Shown piece after piece: positions 29,598 to 41,106 of a stretch of DNA of 64,000 nucleotides (position 1 is the stretch's first letter; each line of letters begins with the position of its first letter). The position numbers and the translations under genes are program-made. The stretch comes from Sipunculus nudus (lineage: Eukaryota; Annelida; Sipuncula; Golfingiida; Sipunculidae), in NCBI GenBank assembly GCA_026874595.1, contig CM049316.1, forward strand, positions 51,469,676-51,533,675, written 5' to 3'. The notes under the pieces were generated by a model. That model searched no databases, had not been told where the DNA came from, and saw nothing but the letters and a program-made list of their open reading frames with translations.

Positions 29598-32500
29598 ATA
29601 TGCTTTCTAATGATGTATAGTTTATATATGATATTGCCGACAAAGGGTGTTTTACAGACCAGTTTATTATTCAAAACTTCCACTTTTCAAGATTTATATT
29701 AATGTCGTAGTTTAGGGGGCGGTAGCGCAAAAACGGTGCGTTGTACACCTAATCGGACGGGGTTTAATCAATTGCATTTTTAATGTGCTTTCCAATGATG
29801 TATAGTTTATATTTGATTTTGCCGTCGAAGGGTGTTGTACAGACCAGTTCATTATTCAAAACTACACCATTTTTTCAAGATTTATATTAAAGTCGTATTT
29901 TAGTGGGCGGTAGCGCAAAAACGGTGCGTTGTACACCTGATCGGACGGGGTTTAATCGATAGCATTTTAAATGTGCTTTCCAATGATGTATAGTTAATAT
30001 ATGATTTTGCCGTCGAAGGGTGTTGTACAGACCAGTTCATTATTCAAAACTACACCATTTTTCAAGATTAATATTAACGTCGTATTTTAGTGGGCGGTTG
30101 CGAAAAAACGGTGCGTTGTACATCTAATCGGACGGGGTTTAATCAATAGAATTTCAAATGTGCTTTCCAATGATGTATAGTTTATATTTGTTTATGCCGT
30201 CGAATTGTGTTGTACAGCCCCAGTTCATTATTCAAAACTATACCATTTTTCAAGATTTATATTAATGTCGTATTTTAGTGGGCGGTAGCGCAAAAACGGT
30301 GCGTTGTACACCTAATCGGACGCGGTTTAATCGATTGCATTTTAAATGTGCTTTCCAATGATGTATAGTTAATATATGATTTTGCCGTCGAAGGGTGTTG
30401 TTCAGACCAGTTCATTATTCAAAACTACACCATTTTTTCAAGATTTATATTAATGTCGTATTTCAGTGGGCGGTAGCGCAAAAACGGTGCGTTGTACACC
30501 TAATCGGACGCGGTTAAATCGATAGCGTTTTAAATGTGCTTTCCAATGATGTATAGTTAATATATGATTTTGCCGTCGAAGGGTGTTGTACCGCCCCAGT
30601 TCATTATTCAAAACTACACCATTTTTCAAGATTTATATCAATGTCGTATTTTAGTGGGCAGTAGTGCAAAAACGGTGCTTTGTACACCTGATCGGACGCG
30701 GTTTAATCAATAGCATTTTAAATGTGCTTTCCAACGATGTATAGTTTATATATGAATTTGCCGTCGAAGGGTGTTGTACAGACCAGTTCATTATTCAAAA
30801 CTACACCATATTTCAAGATTTATATTAAAGTCGTATTTTAGTGGGCGGTAGCGCAAAAACGGTTCGTTGTAAACCTAATCGGACGGGGTTTAATTAATAG
30901 CATTTTAAATGTGCTTTCCAATGATGTATAGTTAATATATGATTTTGCCGTCGAAGGGTGTTGTACCGCCCCAGTTCATTATTCAAAACTACACCATTTT
31001 TCAAGATTTATATCAATGTCGTATTTTAGTGGGCGGTAGCGCAAAAACGGTGCATTGTACACCTGATCGGACGCGGTTTAATCAATAGCATTTTAAATGT
31101 GCTTTCGAATGATGTATAGTTTATATTTGTTTTTGCCGTCGAAGGGTGTTGTACAGACCAGTTCATTATTCAAAACTACACCATTTTTCAAGATTTATAT
31201 TATTGTCGTATTTTAGTGGGCGGTAGCGGAAAAACGGTTCGTTGTACACCTGATCTGACCGGGTTTAACCAATAGCATCTTAAATGTGCTTTCCAATGAT
31301 GTATAGTTTATATATAATTTTGCGGTCGAAGGGTGTTGTACCGCCCCAGTTCATTATTCAAAACGACACCATATTTCAAGATTTATATCAATGTCGTATT
31401 TTAGTGGGCAGTAGTGCAAAAACGGTGCGTTGTACACCTGATCGGACGCGGTTTAATCAATAGCATTTTAAATGTGCTTTCCAATGATGTATAGTTAATA
31501 TATGATTTTGCCGTCGAAGGGTGTTGTACAGACCAGTTCATTATTCAAAACTACACCATTTTTCAAGATTTATATGAATGTCGTATTTTAGTGGGCGGTT
31601 GCGAAAAGACGGTGCGATGTAAACCTGATCGGGCGCGGTTTAATAGATAGCATTTTAAATATGCTTTCTAATGATGTATAGTTTATATATGATATTGCCG
31701 ACAAAGGGTGTTTTACAGACCAGTTTATTATTCAAAACTTCCACTTTTCAAGATTTATATTAATGTCGTAGTTTAGGGGGCGGTAGCGCAAAAACGGTGC
31801 GTTGTACACCTAATCGGACGGGGTTTAATCAATTGCATTTTTAATGTGCTTTCCAATGATGTATAGTTTATATTTGATTTTGCCGTCGAAGGGTGTTGTA
31901 CAGACCAGTTCATTATTCAAAACTACACCATTTTTTCAAGATTTATATTAAAGTCGTATTTTAGTGGGCGGTAGCGCAAAAACGGTGCGTTGTACACCTG
32001 ATCGGACGGGGTTTAATCGATAGCATTTTAAATGTGCTTTCCAATGATGTATAGTTAATATATGATTTTGCCGTCGAAGGGTGTTGTACAGACCAGTTCA
32101 TTATTCAAAACTACACCATTTTTCAAGATTAATATTAATGTCGTATTTTAGTGGGCGGTTGCGAAAAAACGGTGCGTTGTACATCTAATCGGACGGGGTT
32201 TAATCAATAGAATTTCAAATGTGCTTTCCAATGATGTATAGTTTATATTTGTTTATGCCGTCGAATTGTGTTGTACAGCCCCAGTTCATTATTCAAAACT
32301 ATACCATTTTTCAAGATTTATATTAATGTCGTATTTTAGTGGGCGGTAGCGCAAAAACGGTGCGTTGTACACCTAATCGGACGCGGTTTAATCGATTGCA
32401 TTTTAAATGTGCTTTCCAATGATGTATAGTTAATATATGATTTTGCCGTCGAAGGGTGTTGTTCAGACCAGTTCATTATTCAAAACTACACCATTTTTTC

Positions 32501-33024
32501 AAGATTTATATTAATGTCGTATTTCAGTGGGCGGTAGCGCAAAAACGGTGCGTTGTACACCTAATCGGACGCGGTTAAATCGATAGCGTTTTAAATGTGC
32601 TTTCCAATGATGTATAGTTAATATATGATTTTGCCGTCGAAGGGTGTTGTACCGCCCCAGTTCATTATTCAAAACTACACCATTTTTCAAGATTTATATC
32701 AATGTCGTATTTTAGTGGGCAGTAGTGCAAAAACGGTGCTTTGTACACCTGATCGGACGCGGTTTAATCAATAGCATTTTAAATGTGCTTTCCAACGATG
32801 TATAGTTTATATATGAATTTGCCGTCGAAGGGTGTTGTACAGACCAGTTCATTATTCAAAACTACACCATATTTCAAGATTTATATTAAAGTCGTATTTT
32901 AGTGGGCGGTAGCGCAAAAACGGTTCGTTGTAAACCTAATCGGACGGGGTTTAATTAATAGCATTTTAAATGTGCTTTCCAATGATGTATAGTTAATATA
33001 TGATTTTGCCGTCGAAGGGTGTTG
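28903..33024 (+). repeat. 11-monomer (about 2,061 bp) tandem duplication inside the satellite
   Basis: Copy 1 is about 28,903-30,963 and copy 2 about 30,964-33,024. Shared rare variants include GCTTTCGAATGATG (29,043; 31,105), TACATCTAATCGG (30,119; 32,181), GTTGTTCAGACCAG (30,398; 32,459), GATAGCGTTTTAAATG (30,521; 32,583) and GGTTTAATTAATAGC (30,887; 32,949). One difference is visible: ATTAACGTCG at 30,074 against ATTAATGTCG in copy 2. The left part of copy 1 overlaps the right end of the 5,062-bp unit, so this duplication reused part of it. Confidence 0.88.
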
Positions 33025-33439
33025 TACCGCCCCAGTTCTTTATTCAAAACTACACCATTTTTCAAGATTTATATTAATGTCGTATTTTAGTGGGCGGTAG
33101 CGCAAGAACGGTGCGTTGTACAGTACCTGATCGGACGGGGTTTAATCAATAGCATTTTAAATGTGCTTTCCATGCAATGATGTATAAATTATTTATGATT
33201 TTGCCATCGAAGGGTGTTGTACCGCCCCAGTTCATTATTCAAAACTACACCATTTTTCAAGATTTATATTAATGACGTATTTTAGTGGGCGGTAGCGCAA
33301 AAACGATACGTTGTACACCTGATCGGACGCGGTTTAATAGATAGCATTTTAAATATGCTTTCTAATGATGTATAGTTTATATATGATATTGCCGACGAAG
33401 GGTGTTTTACAGACCAGTTTATTATTCAAAACTTCCACT

Positions 33440-34565
33440 TTTCAAGATTTGTATTAATGTCGTAGTTTAGTGGGCGGTAGCGCAAAAACGGTGCGTTGTA
33501 CACCTGATCGGACGGGGTTTAATCAATAGCATTTTTAATGTGCTTTCCAATGATGTATAGTTTATATTTCATTTTGCCGTCGAAGGGTGTTGTACAGACC
33601 AGTTCATTATTCAAAACTACACCATTTTTTCAAGATTTATATTAAAGTCGTATTTTAGTGGGCGGTAGCGCAAAAACGGTGCGTTGTACACCTGATCGGA
33701 CGGGGTTTAATCGATAGTATTTTAAATGTGCTTTCCAATGATGTATAGTTACTATTTGATTTTGCCGTCGAAGGGTGTTGTACAGACCAGTTCATTATTC
33801 AAAACTACACCATTTTTCAAGATTAATATTAATGTCGTATTTTAGTGGGCGGTTGCGAAAAAACGGTGCGTTGTACACCTAATCGGACGGGGTTTAATCA
33901 ATAGACTTTCAAATGTGCTTTCCAATGATGTATAGTTTATATTTGTTTATGCCGTCGAAGGGTGTTGTACAGCCCCAGTTCATTATTCAAAACTATACCA
34001 TTTTTCAAGATTTGTATTAATGTCGTAGTTTAGTGGGCGGTAGCGCAAAAACGGTGCGTTGTACACCTGATCGGACGGGGTTTAATCAATAGCATTTTTA
34101 ATGTGCTTTCCAATGATGTATAGTTTATATTTCATTTTGCCGTCGAAGGGTGTTGTACAGACCAGTTCATTATTCAAAACTACACCATTTTTTCAAGATT
34201 TATATTAAAGTCGTATTTTAGTGGGCGGTAGCGCAAAAACGGTGCGTTGTACACCTGATCGGACGGGGTTTAATCGATAGTATTTTAAATGTGCTTTCCA
34301 ATGATGTATAGTTACTATTTGATTTTGCCGTCGAAGGGTGTTGTACAGACCAGTTCATTATTCAAAACTACACCATTTTTCAAGATTAATATTAATGTCG
34401 TATTTTAGTGGGCGGTTGCGAAAAAACGGTGCGTTGTACACCTAATCGGACGGGGTTTAATCAATAGACTTTCAAATGTGCTTTCCAATGATGTATAGTT
34501 TATATTTGTTTATGCCGTCGAAGGGTGTTGTACAGCCCCAGTTCATTATTCAAAACTATACCATT
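33440..34565 (+). repeat. 3-monomer (563 bp) tandem duplication inside the satellite
   Basis: TTTATATTTCATTTTGCCG occurs at about 33,560 and 34,123, and AGTTACTATTTGATTTTGCC at about 33,747 and 34,310, a constant shift of 563 bp. The two 563-bp blocks look identical by eye. These variants are not seen elsewhere in the array. Confidence 0.88.
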
Positions 34566-37500
34566 TTTCAAGATTTATATTAATGTCGTATTTTAGTGGG
34601 CGGTAGCGCAAAAACGGTGCTTTGTACACCTGATCGGACGCTGTTTAATCGATAGCATTTTAAATGTGCTTTCCAATGATGTATAGTTAATATATGATTT
34701 TGCCGTCGAAGGGTGTTGTACCGCCCCAGTTCATTATTCAAAACTACACCATTTTTCAAGATTTATATCAATGTCGTATTTTAGTGGGCAGTAGTGCAAA
34801 AACGGTGCGTTGTACACCTGATTGGACGCGGTTTAATCAATAGCATTTGAAATGTGCTTTCCAATGATGTATAGTTTAAATATGAATTTGCCGTCGAAGG
34901 GTGTTGTACAGACCAGTTCATTATTCAAAACTGCACCATATTTCAAGATTTATATTAAAGTCGTATTTTAGTGGGCGGTTGCGCAAAAACGGTTCGTTGT
35001 ACACCTAATCGGACGGGGTTTAATCAACAGCATTTTAAATGTGCTTTCTAATGATGTATAGTTAATATATGATTTTGCCGTCGAAGGGTGTTGTACAGAC
35101 CAGTTCATTATTCAAAACTACACCATTTTTCAAGATTTATATCAATGTCGTATTTTAGTGGGCAGTAGTGCAAAAACGGTGCGTTGTACACCTGATCGGA
35201 CGGGGTTTAATCAATAGCATTTTAAATGTGCTTTCCAATGATGTATAGTTTATATTTGTTTTTGCCGTCGAAGGGTGTTGTACAGACCAGTTCATTATTC
35301 AAAACTACACCATGTTTCAAGATTTATATTAATGTCGCATTTTAGTGGGCGGTAGCGCAAACACGCTGCTTTGTACACCTGATCGGACGCGGTTTAATCG
35401 ATAGCATTTTAAATGTGATTTCTAATGATGTATAGTTTATATATGATTTTGCCGTCGAAGGGTGTTGTACAGACCAGTTCATTATTCAAAACTACACCAT
35501 TTTTCAAGATTTATATCAATGTCGTTTTTTAGTGGGCAGTAGTGCAAAAACGGTGCGTTGTACACCTGATCGGACGCTGTTTAATCAATAGCATTTTAAA
35601 TCTGCTTTCCAATGATGTATAGTTAATATATGATTTTGCCGTCGAAGGGTGTTGTACCGCCCCAGTTCATTATTCAAAACTACATCATTTTTCAAGATTT
35701 ATATCAATGTCGTATTTTAGTGGGCAGTAGTGCAAAAACGGTTCGTTGTACACCTGATCGGACGGGGTTTAATCAATAGCATTTTAAATGTGCTTTCCAA
35801 TGATGTATAGTTTATATTTGTTTTTGCCGTCGAAGGGTGTTGTACAGACCAGTTCATTATTCAAAACTACACCATTTTTCAAGATTTATATTGTCGTATT
35901 TTAGTGGGCGGTAGCGGAAAAACGGTTCGTTGTACACCTGATCTGACCGGGTTTAACCAATAGCATCTTAAATGTGCTTTCCAATGATGTATAGTTTATA
36001 TATAATTTTGCGGTCGAAGGGTGTTGTACCGCCCCAGTTCATTATTCAAAACTACACCATTTTTCAAGATTTATATCAATGTCGTATTTTAGTGGGCAGT
36101 AGTGCAAAAACGGTGCGTTGTACACCTGATCGGACGCGGTTTAATCAATAGCATTTTAAATGTGCTTTCCAATGATGTATAGTTAATATATGATTTTGCC
36201 GTCGAAGGGTGTTGTACAGACCAGTTCATTATTCAAAACTACACCATTTTTCAAGATTAATATTAATGTCGTATTTTAGTGGGCGGTTGCGAAAAAACGG
36301 TGCGTTGTAAACCTGATCGGACGCGGTTTAATCAATAGCATTTTAAATGTGCTTTCCAATGATGTATAGTTAATATATGATTTTGCCGTCGAAGGGTGTT
36401 GTACAGACCAGTTTATTATTCAAAACTTCCACTTTTCAAGATTTATATTAATGTCGTAGTTTAGGGGGCGGTAGCGCAAAAACGGTGCGTTGTACACCTA
36501 ATCGGACGGGGTTTAATCAATTGCATTTTTAATGTGCTTTCCAATGATGTATAGTTTATATTTGATTTTGCCGTCGAAGGGTGTTGTACAGACCAGTTCA
36601 TTATTCAAAACTACACCATTTTTTCAAGATTTATATTAAAGTCGTATTTTAGTGGGCGGTAGCGCAAAAACGGTGCGTTGTACACCTGATCGGACGGGGT
36701 TTAATCGATAGCATTTTAAATGTGCTTTCCAATGATGTATAGTTAATATATGATTTTGCCGTCGAAGGGTGTTGTACAGACCAGTTCATTATTCAAAACT
36801 ACACCATTTTTCAAGATTAATATTAATGTCGTATTTTAGTGGGCGGTTGCGAAAAAACGGGGCGTTGTACACCTAATCGGACGGGGTTTAATCAATAGAA
36901 TTTCAAATGTGCTTTCCAATGATGTATAGTTTATATTTGTTTATGCCGTCGAATTGTGTTGTACAGCCCCAGTTCATTATTCAAAACTATACCATTTTTC
37001 AAGATTTATATTGTCGTATTTTAGTGGGCGGTAGCGCAAAAACGGTGCGTTGTACACCTAATCGGACGCGGTTTAATCGATAGCATTTTAAATGTGCTTT
37101 CCAATGATGTATAGTTAATATATGATTTTGCCGTCGAAGGGTGTTGTACCGCCCCAGTTCATTATTCAAAACTACACCATTTTTTCAAGATTTATATTAA
37201 TGTCGTATTTTAGTGGGCGGTAGCGCAAAAACGGTGCGTTGTACACCTAATCGGACGCGGTTAAATCGATAGCATTTTAAATGTGCTTTCCAATGATGTA
37301 TAGTTTATATTTGATTTTGCCGTCGAAGGGTGTTGTACAGCCCCAGTTCATTATTCAAAACTACACCATTTTTCAAGATTTATATCAATGTCGTATTTTA
37401 GTGGGCAGTAGTGCAAAAACGGTGCGTTGTACACCTGATCGGACGCTGTTTAATCGATAGCATTTTAAATGTGCTTTCCAATGATGTATAGTTAATATAA

Positions 37501-37903
37501 GATTTTGCCGTCGAAGGGTGTTGTACCGCCCCAGTTCATTATTCAAAACTACACCATTTTTCAAGATTTATATCAATGTCGTATTTTAGTGGGCAGTAGT
37601 GCAAAAACGGTGCGTTGTACACCTGATCGGACGCGGTTTAATCAATAGCATTTTAAATGTGCTTTCCAACGATGTATAGTTTATATATGAATTTGCCGTC
37701 GAAGGGTGTTGTACAGACCAGTTCATTATTCAAAACTACACCATATTTCAAGATTTATATTAAAGTCGTATTTTAGTGGGCGGTAGCGCAAAAACGGTTC
37801 GTTGTAAACCTAATCGGACGGGGTTTAATCAATAGCATTTTAAATGTGCTTTCCAATGATGTATAGTTAATATATGATTTTGCCGTCGAAGGGTGTTGTA
37901 CCG

Positions 37904-38650
37904 TTTAGTGTGACAAACTGAAAATTTACAGTGATTTGATACTTTCTATTTCAGTTAGCAGTATATGAAAATGTTAATTTCATGCATGACAGAGACTACA
38001 GTAAAAATAAAAAAGATAAAATTACAAATATATATTATGATATTTTCTTTAAAATTTAAAAAGTATATTTAAACTAAAAAATATATGATATATAATTATA
38101 TATATATATAAATATACATAAATACAATTATATATGTTTATATATTTCCACCACAGCTTGCACAAGTGGTTCATGATAAGCACACACAAATATATTTATA
38201 TAAGTAGAATTAGAGATTCATGATGAAAATGATATATCATTTGTATGTTATAAACATGATTTAGTCAATAAACAATTTATTGCATTAAAATATATTTGTT
38301 CTAAAAAATTATGCAATCAGGTTAAACTATGCAAAAATATTAGAAAAATATGATTTCATACAAACGAAAAATTGATCCTGGAGCAATTTCAACAATCTGA
38401 AATAGCCAAACTTGGGCGGGTTTGGCTTTGTTTATAGTTATACTTCAACCTTTCTATAAGGCACGTCCTGTTCTAAAAACTTAATCCAAAACTGGCAAAA
38501 GTTGGGATAAAATGGTCAACAGTACGTGCAAATTTAGAGTGATTAATATTTATTCTATTATTCGACACATTTGCAGATATTTGGTATCTGCAATAAACCT
38601 GATTGTTCTTTGCAAACCCTACATATGAAAAATATAATAATAAACAATCA
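37904..38650. other. AT-rich unique DNA next to the satellite edge; no gene seen
   Basis: The last monomer breaks after GGGTGTTGTACCG and is followed directly by TTTAGTGTGACAAACTG. The next 750 bp are strongly AT-rich, with a (TA)n-like stretch at about 38,085-38,145. No reading frame, transposon terminus or decayed satellite monomer was recognised. Confidence 0.7.
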
Positions 38651-38670
38651 AAAGTCGGGTGTATCTAAAA

Positions 38671-38908
38671 CCCGGAGATCTCCGGCCGGAGATCAAAATA
38701 AACCCGGAGATCGCGATATCTTATTAATAAGGCAGCAATAAGTATTAAACGTTCCCCTTGATATTTCTAAATGACATCCGCATCGAATATGATACTTAAT
38801 TTGCAAGTGCACAAAGTATTTATTCAGTTATCCACGGAAACCTCACCCGGAGACGACCAGGAGATCGTCCTGGCAAGATGGCGGTCTCCGGACGATCTCC
38901 GGGTCGTC
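38671..38908. repeat. Cluster of CCGGAGATC inverted repeats, including an 18-bp stem
   Basis: CCCGGAGATCTCCGG at 38,671 is an almost perfect palindrome, repeated in part at 38,686 and 38,703. Further on, GACGACCAGGAGATCGTC (38,852-38,869) pairs with GACGATCTCCGGGTCGTC (38,891-38,908) with one mismatch across a 21-base loop. The motif is GC-rich in an AT-rich setting. It may be the end of a foldback element. Short open frames crossing it show no conserved domain and are not called as genes. Confidence 0.6.
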
Positions 38909-39814
38909 AACAGGGGATTTATTGTAAAATTCTTAATTGCCATATTAGGTTGTCACTTCAATATGTATTTTTCTTGGAAATTATTGAAAAATATAAACTT
39001 TTAAGTAAATTTTCTACAAAAAACAGGTGGACAGCAGTTAGTGAAACGGACTATAGACGATCCTGAGCCCAGGTGACAGCTTCCCTGACCACAGCTGTGA
39101 GTCAAAACGCCAGGATGCCGCTTCTTGCCAGATGTGAATCCACAAAATGACTAGTACACGCAAATGACAGAAAATGGGTTCTTATTCCCTTAATAAAAAC
39201 TATTTTGCCTTGTTGTTGTTATGTTGTCAGAAAGAAGCCTGTATTTAACGTCAGTAATGAAAGGTACGTCAGGCAACACGCATCGTTTTACTTTTACCGG
39301 GTGCTCGCGGTAACCAGCTTATGCGCATGCGCACTGACTTAAAGGTGGGGTATCTTTCGAAGCAATACACAGCAGCTTTAAGGGGTTCAGAATAATTATG
39401 CGGTCGAGGCCCCCTTTTCATATATTAAAGTGTAAAAATTATGAACATTATTTTTACGTGGTTTAATTACGTTGCACTTTACAATAAAATAACTCTATAG
39501 CCTAAGGTTACCGAATATACCTTGGTTTTATCGATGGAGAATCATATTACCCGTTCAGGTATAAATTTTTTTCGGTTTAACAAGTAATACCCTTAAAATT
39601 GAAAAAGCAACTTTGGCTGGCCCACTAGTAAGCGGTCCAGTCATTGATTTCATTGGTTCGTATCGCTTTTCGACGTGCATGTTCTTGTGAGTGTATCATG
39701 ATTAATAGTTCTTTTGTAAACCATTTATTTTTACGTGATTTAATGCAACGTTGGAGCACAAGGATGTTATTATATGACATACTTTAAAAAATTCATAGCG
39801 CCATAATTCCATAG
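38909..39814. other. No gene seen; one pair of short direct repeats
   Basis: No coding signal was recognised. TTATTTTTACGTGGTTTAAT at about 39,447 is partly repeated as TTATTTTTACGTGATTTAAT at about 39,727, about 280 bp apart. The pair could mark a small insertion or simply be a local duplication. Confidence 0.5.
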
Positions 39815-40210
39815 CTTACGGAGCCCTGTTAGGGACATGAGTAAAAAAATATTTATCTCATGCGCACGACTTATTAAGTTGTGCGCACAACTTATTATTA
39901 TATGCGCACAACTTATTCTTCTGTGCGCATGACTTATTAATTTGTGCGCACGACTTATTTTTTTGTGCGCACAACTTACTATTTCGTGCGCACGACTTAT
40001 TATTTTGTGCACACGACTTCTTTTTTTGTGCGCACAACTTACTATTTCGTGCGCACGACTAATTATTTTGTGCGCACGAGTTATTATTTTGTGCGCACGA
40101 CTTATTATTTTGTGCGCACGAGTTATTATTTTGTGCGTACGAGTTAATAAGTGTTGTAAACGAGGCATTATGTCAATTTTGTCCGTCAAGGCACAGGCGC
40201 ATATGGCTCC
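39815..40210 (+). mobile_element. Non-autonomous element with a 21-bp minisatellite core, copy 1
   Basis: The left flank runs TACGGAGCCCTGTTAGGGAC and then ATGAGTAAAAAAATATTTATC. It is followed by about 14 units of 21 bp (39,858-40,145) of the form GTGCGCACGACTTATTATTTT, each carrying the perfect palindrome GTGCGCAC. The right flank contains CCGTCAAGGCACAGGCG at about 40,180. Both flanks recur, inverted, in copy 2 at 44.6-44.9 kb, which shows one mobile unit rather than a simple minisatellite. Because 21 is a multiple of three, the array is open in several frames with 7-residue repeats; these are not taken as genes. The superfamily is unknown. Helitron-like elements with internal minisatellites are known in molluscs and are a possibility. 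Confidence 0.75.
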
Positions 40211-40294
40211 ATCTCACCTATAAGTTGTAAACATAGGTCTGGAACAATACTATACTTGTATACATCGAGTGGGGGAATTCCTGTCACTATTTAA

Positions 40295-40309
40295 TATATA
40301 CACACACAC

Positions 40310-40350
<41 letters not shown>

Positions 40351-40353
40351 AGA
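40295..40353. repeat. Compound microsatellite (CA)n(TA)n(TG)n
   Basis: Runs of CACACACA, TATATATATA and about 14 TG units follow each other directly. The whole is self-complementary in outline and could fold or extrude. Confidence 0.9.
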
Positions 40354-41106
40354 GACAAAGTCAAAATACACAGCAAAATTATCTTGCTGTTCCTCGCAGG
40401 TTTGTTTAAATATATATTGCTAAGATAATAATTATTGTCCCGGAGTTCTATAGTAGATAGCTGACACGTCAATATGTTTCATGTTTCAAGGCCAGCCACA
40501 GTTACAGTAGCTGGCCATTCAGTTACCAGCATTAAGTTTGAGGGCCACGACCGGCCGTCTGTTATGAGCATAACGGTATGCTGTAAAAGAATTGGTCATA
40601 CAGACAGACAGACAGACATCTTTTATATATGACCATGCATGTGAGGTCATGGAGACATAAATACCTCAATGGAAATAGCTCATGAGAAGTGTTTATAAGT
40701 TTAATCAGATCATGCGATGTGTTTATGATATTGATATCAAAACTTGTAGAATGTTACATTTTGTATCGATGGTGTAAATCATGATTTCGGAGCAAAACGA
40801 ACAGGGATAAATAGCCAAACTTGTGCAAATTAGACATCATTATAAGCGATTGTAGTGATGAAAGTTCCAGTCTAATGGACATTTTATCTGATAACATGCA
40901 GAAATGATATCAAAGTGACTTAATTTAACATGTGAAAACAGATCTTACCAAAAGTGAAGAATTAATAAATAGCCCTGAGAAACGGTGTCATGTTCAAGGT
41001 CTCATAAAAATTCAGGGCCAGATATTTAACATTTTCATTCTTTATCACACAGACTAAATGTAACTTTGTTTTACTTGTAAAACTAGGTCATGGGAGTATT
41101 AATTGT
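40354..41106. other. No gene seen; short hairpin and (CAGA)n
   Basis: GGCCAGC at about 40,489 pairs with GCTGGCC at about 40,509. A short (CAGA)n run sits at about 40,599-40,618. The rest is AT-rich with no recognised coding or repeat signal. Confidence 0.5.

Larger units (their letters stand above)
1..37903 (+). repeat. Satellite DNA array, 187-188 bp monomer, about 202 copies
   Basis: The landmark GCCGTCGAAGGGTGTTGTAC recurs about every 187.5 bp from base 12 (then about 200, 388, 575) to about 37,885, always in the same orientation and with no foreign insertion. Other fixed landmarks in each monomer are CATTATTCAAAACTACACC, TTTAGTGGGCGGTAGCGC, TGCGTTGTACACCT and TTTCCAATGATGTATAG. Subtypes differ at a few positions, for example CAGACCAG, CCGCCCCAG or CAGCCCCAG after GTTGTA, and GGCGGTAGCGC or GGCAGTAGTGC. 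No reading frame longer than about 60 codons exists in the array. The unit is close to a nucleosome repeat, as in many centromeric or heterochromatic satellites; a centromeric role is inference only. The array is cut by the left window edge. Confidence 0.98.

Noticed and set aside
1..37903. CRISPR array
   Set aside because: There are no unique spacers between short repeats; whole 187-bp units are repeated in tandem, as in a eukaryotic satellite.
1..37903. CENP-B box in the monomer
   Set aside because: TTCGTTG occurs in some monomers, but the required A and CGGG at fixed spacing do not follow.
38771..39066. Two overlapping plus-strand open frames
   Set aside because: They cross an inverted-repeat cluster and show no domain.
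39770..40223. Open frames of 67-139 codons on both strands
   Set aside because: They are 7-residue repeats produced by a 21-bp minisatellite with no stops; no start context, domain or conservation is visible.
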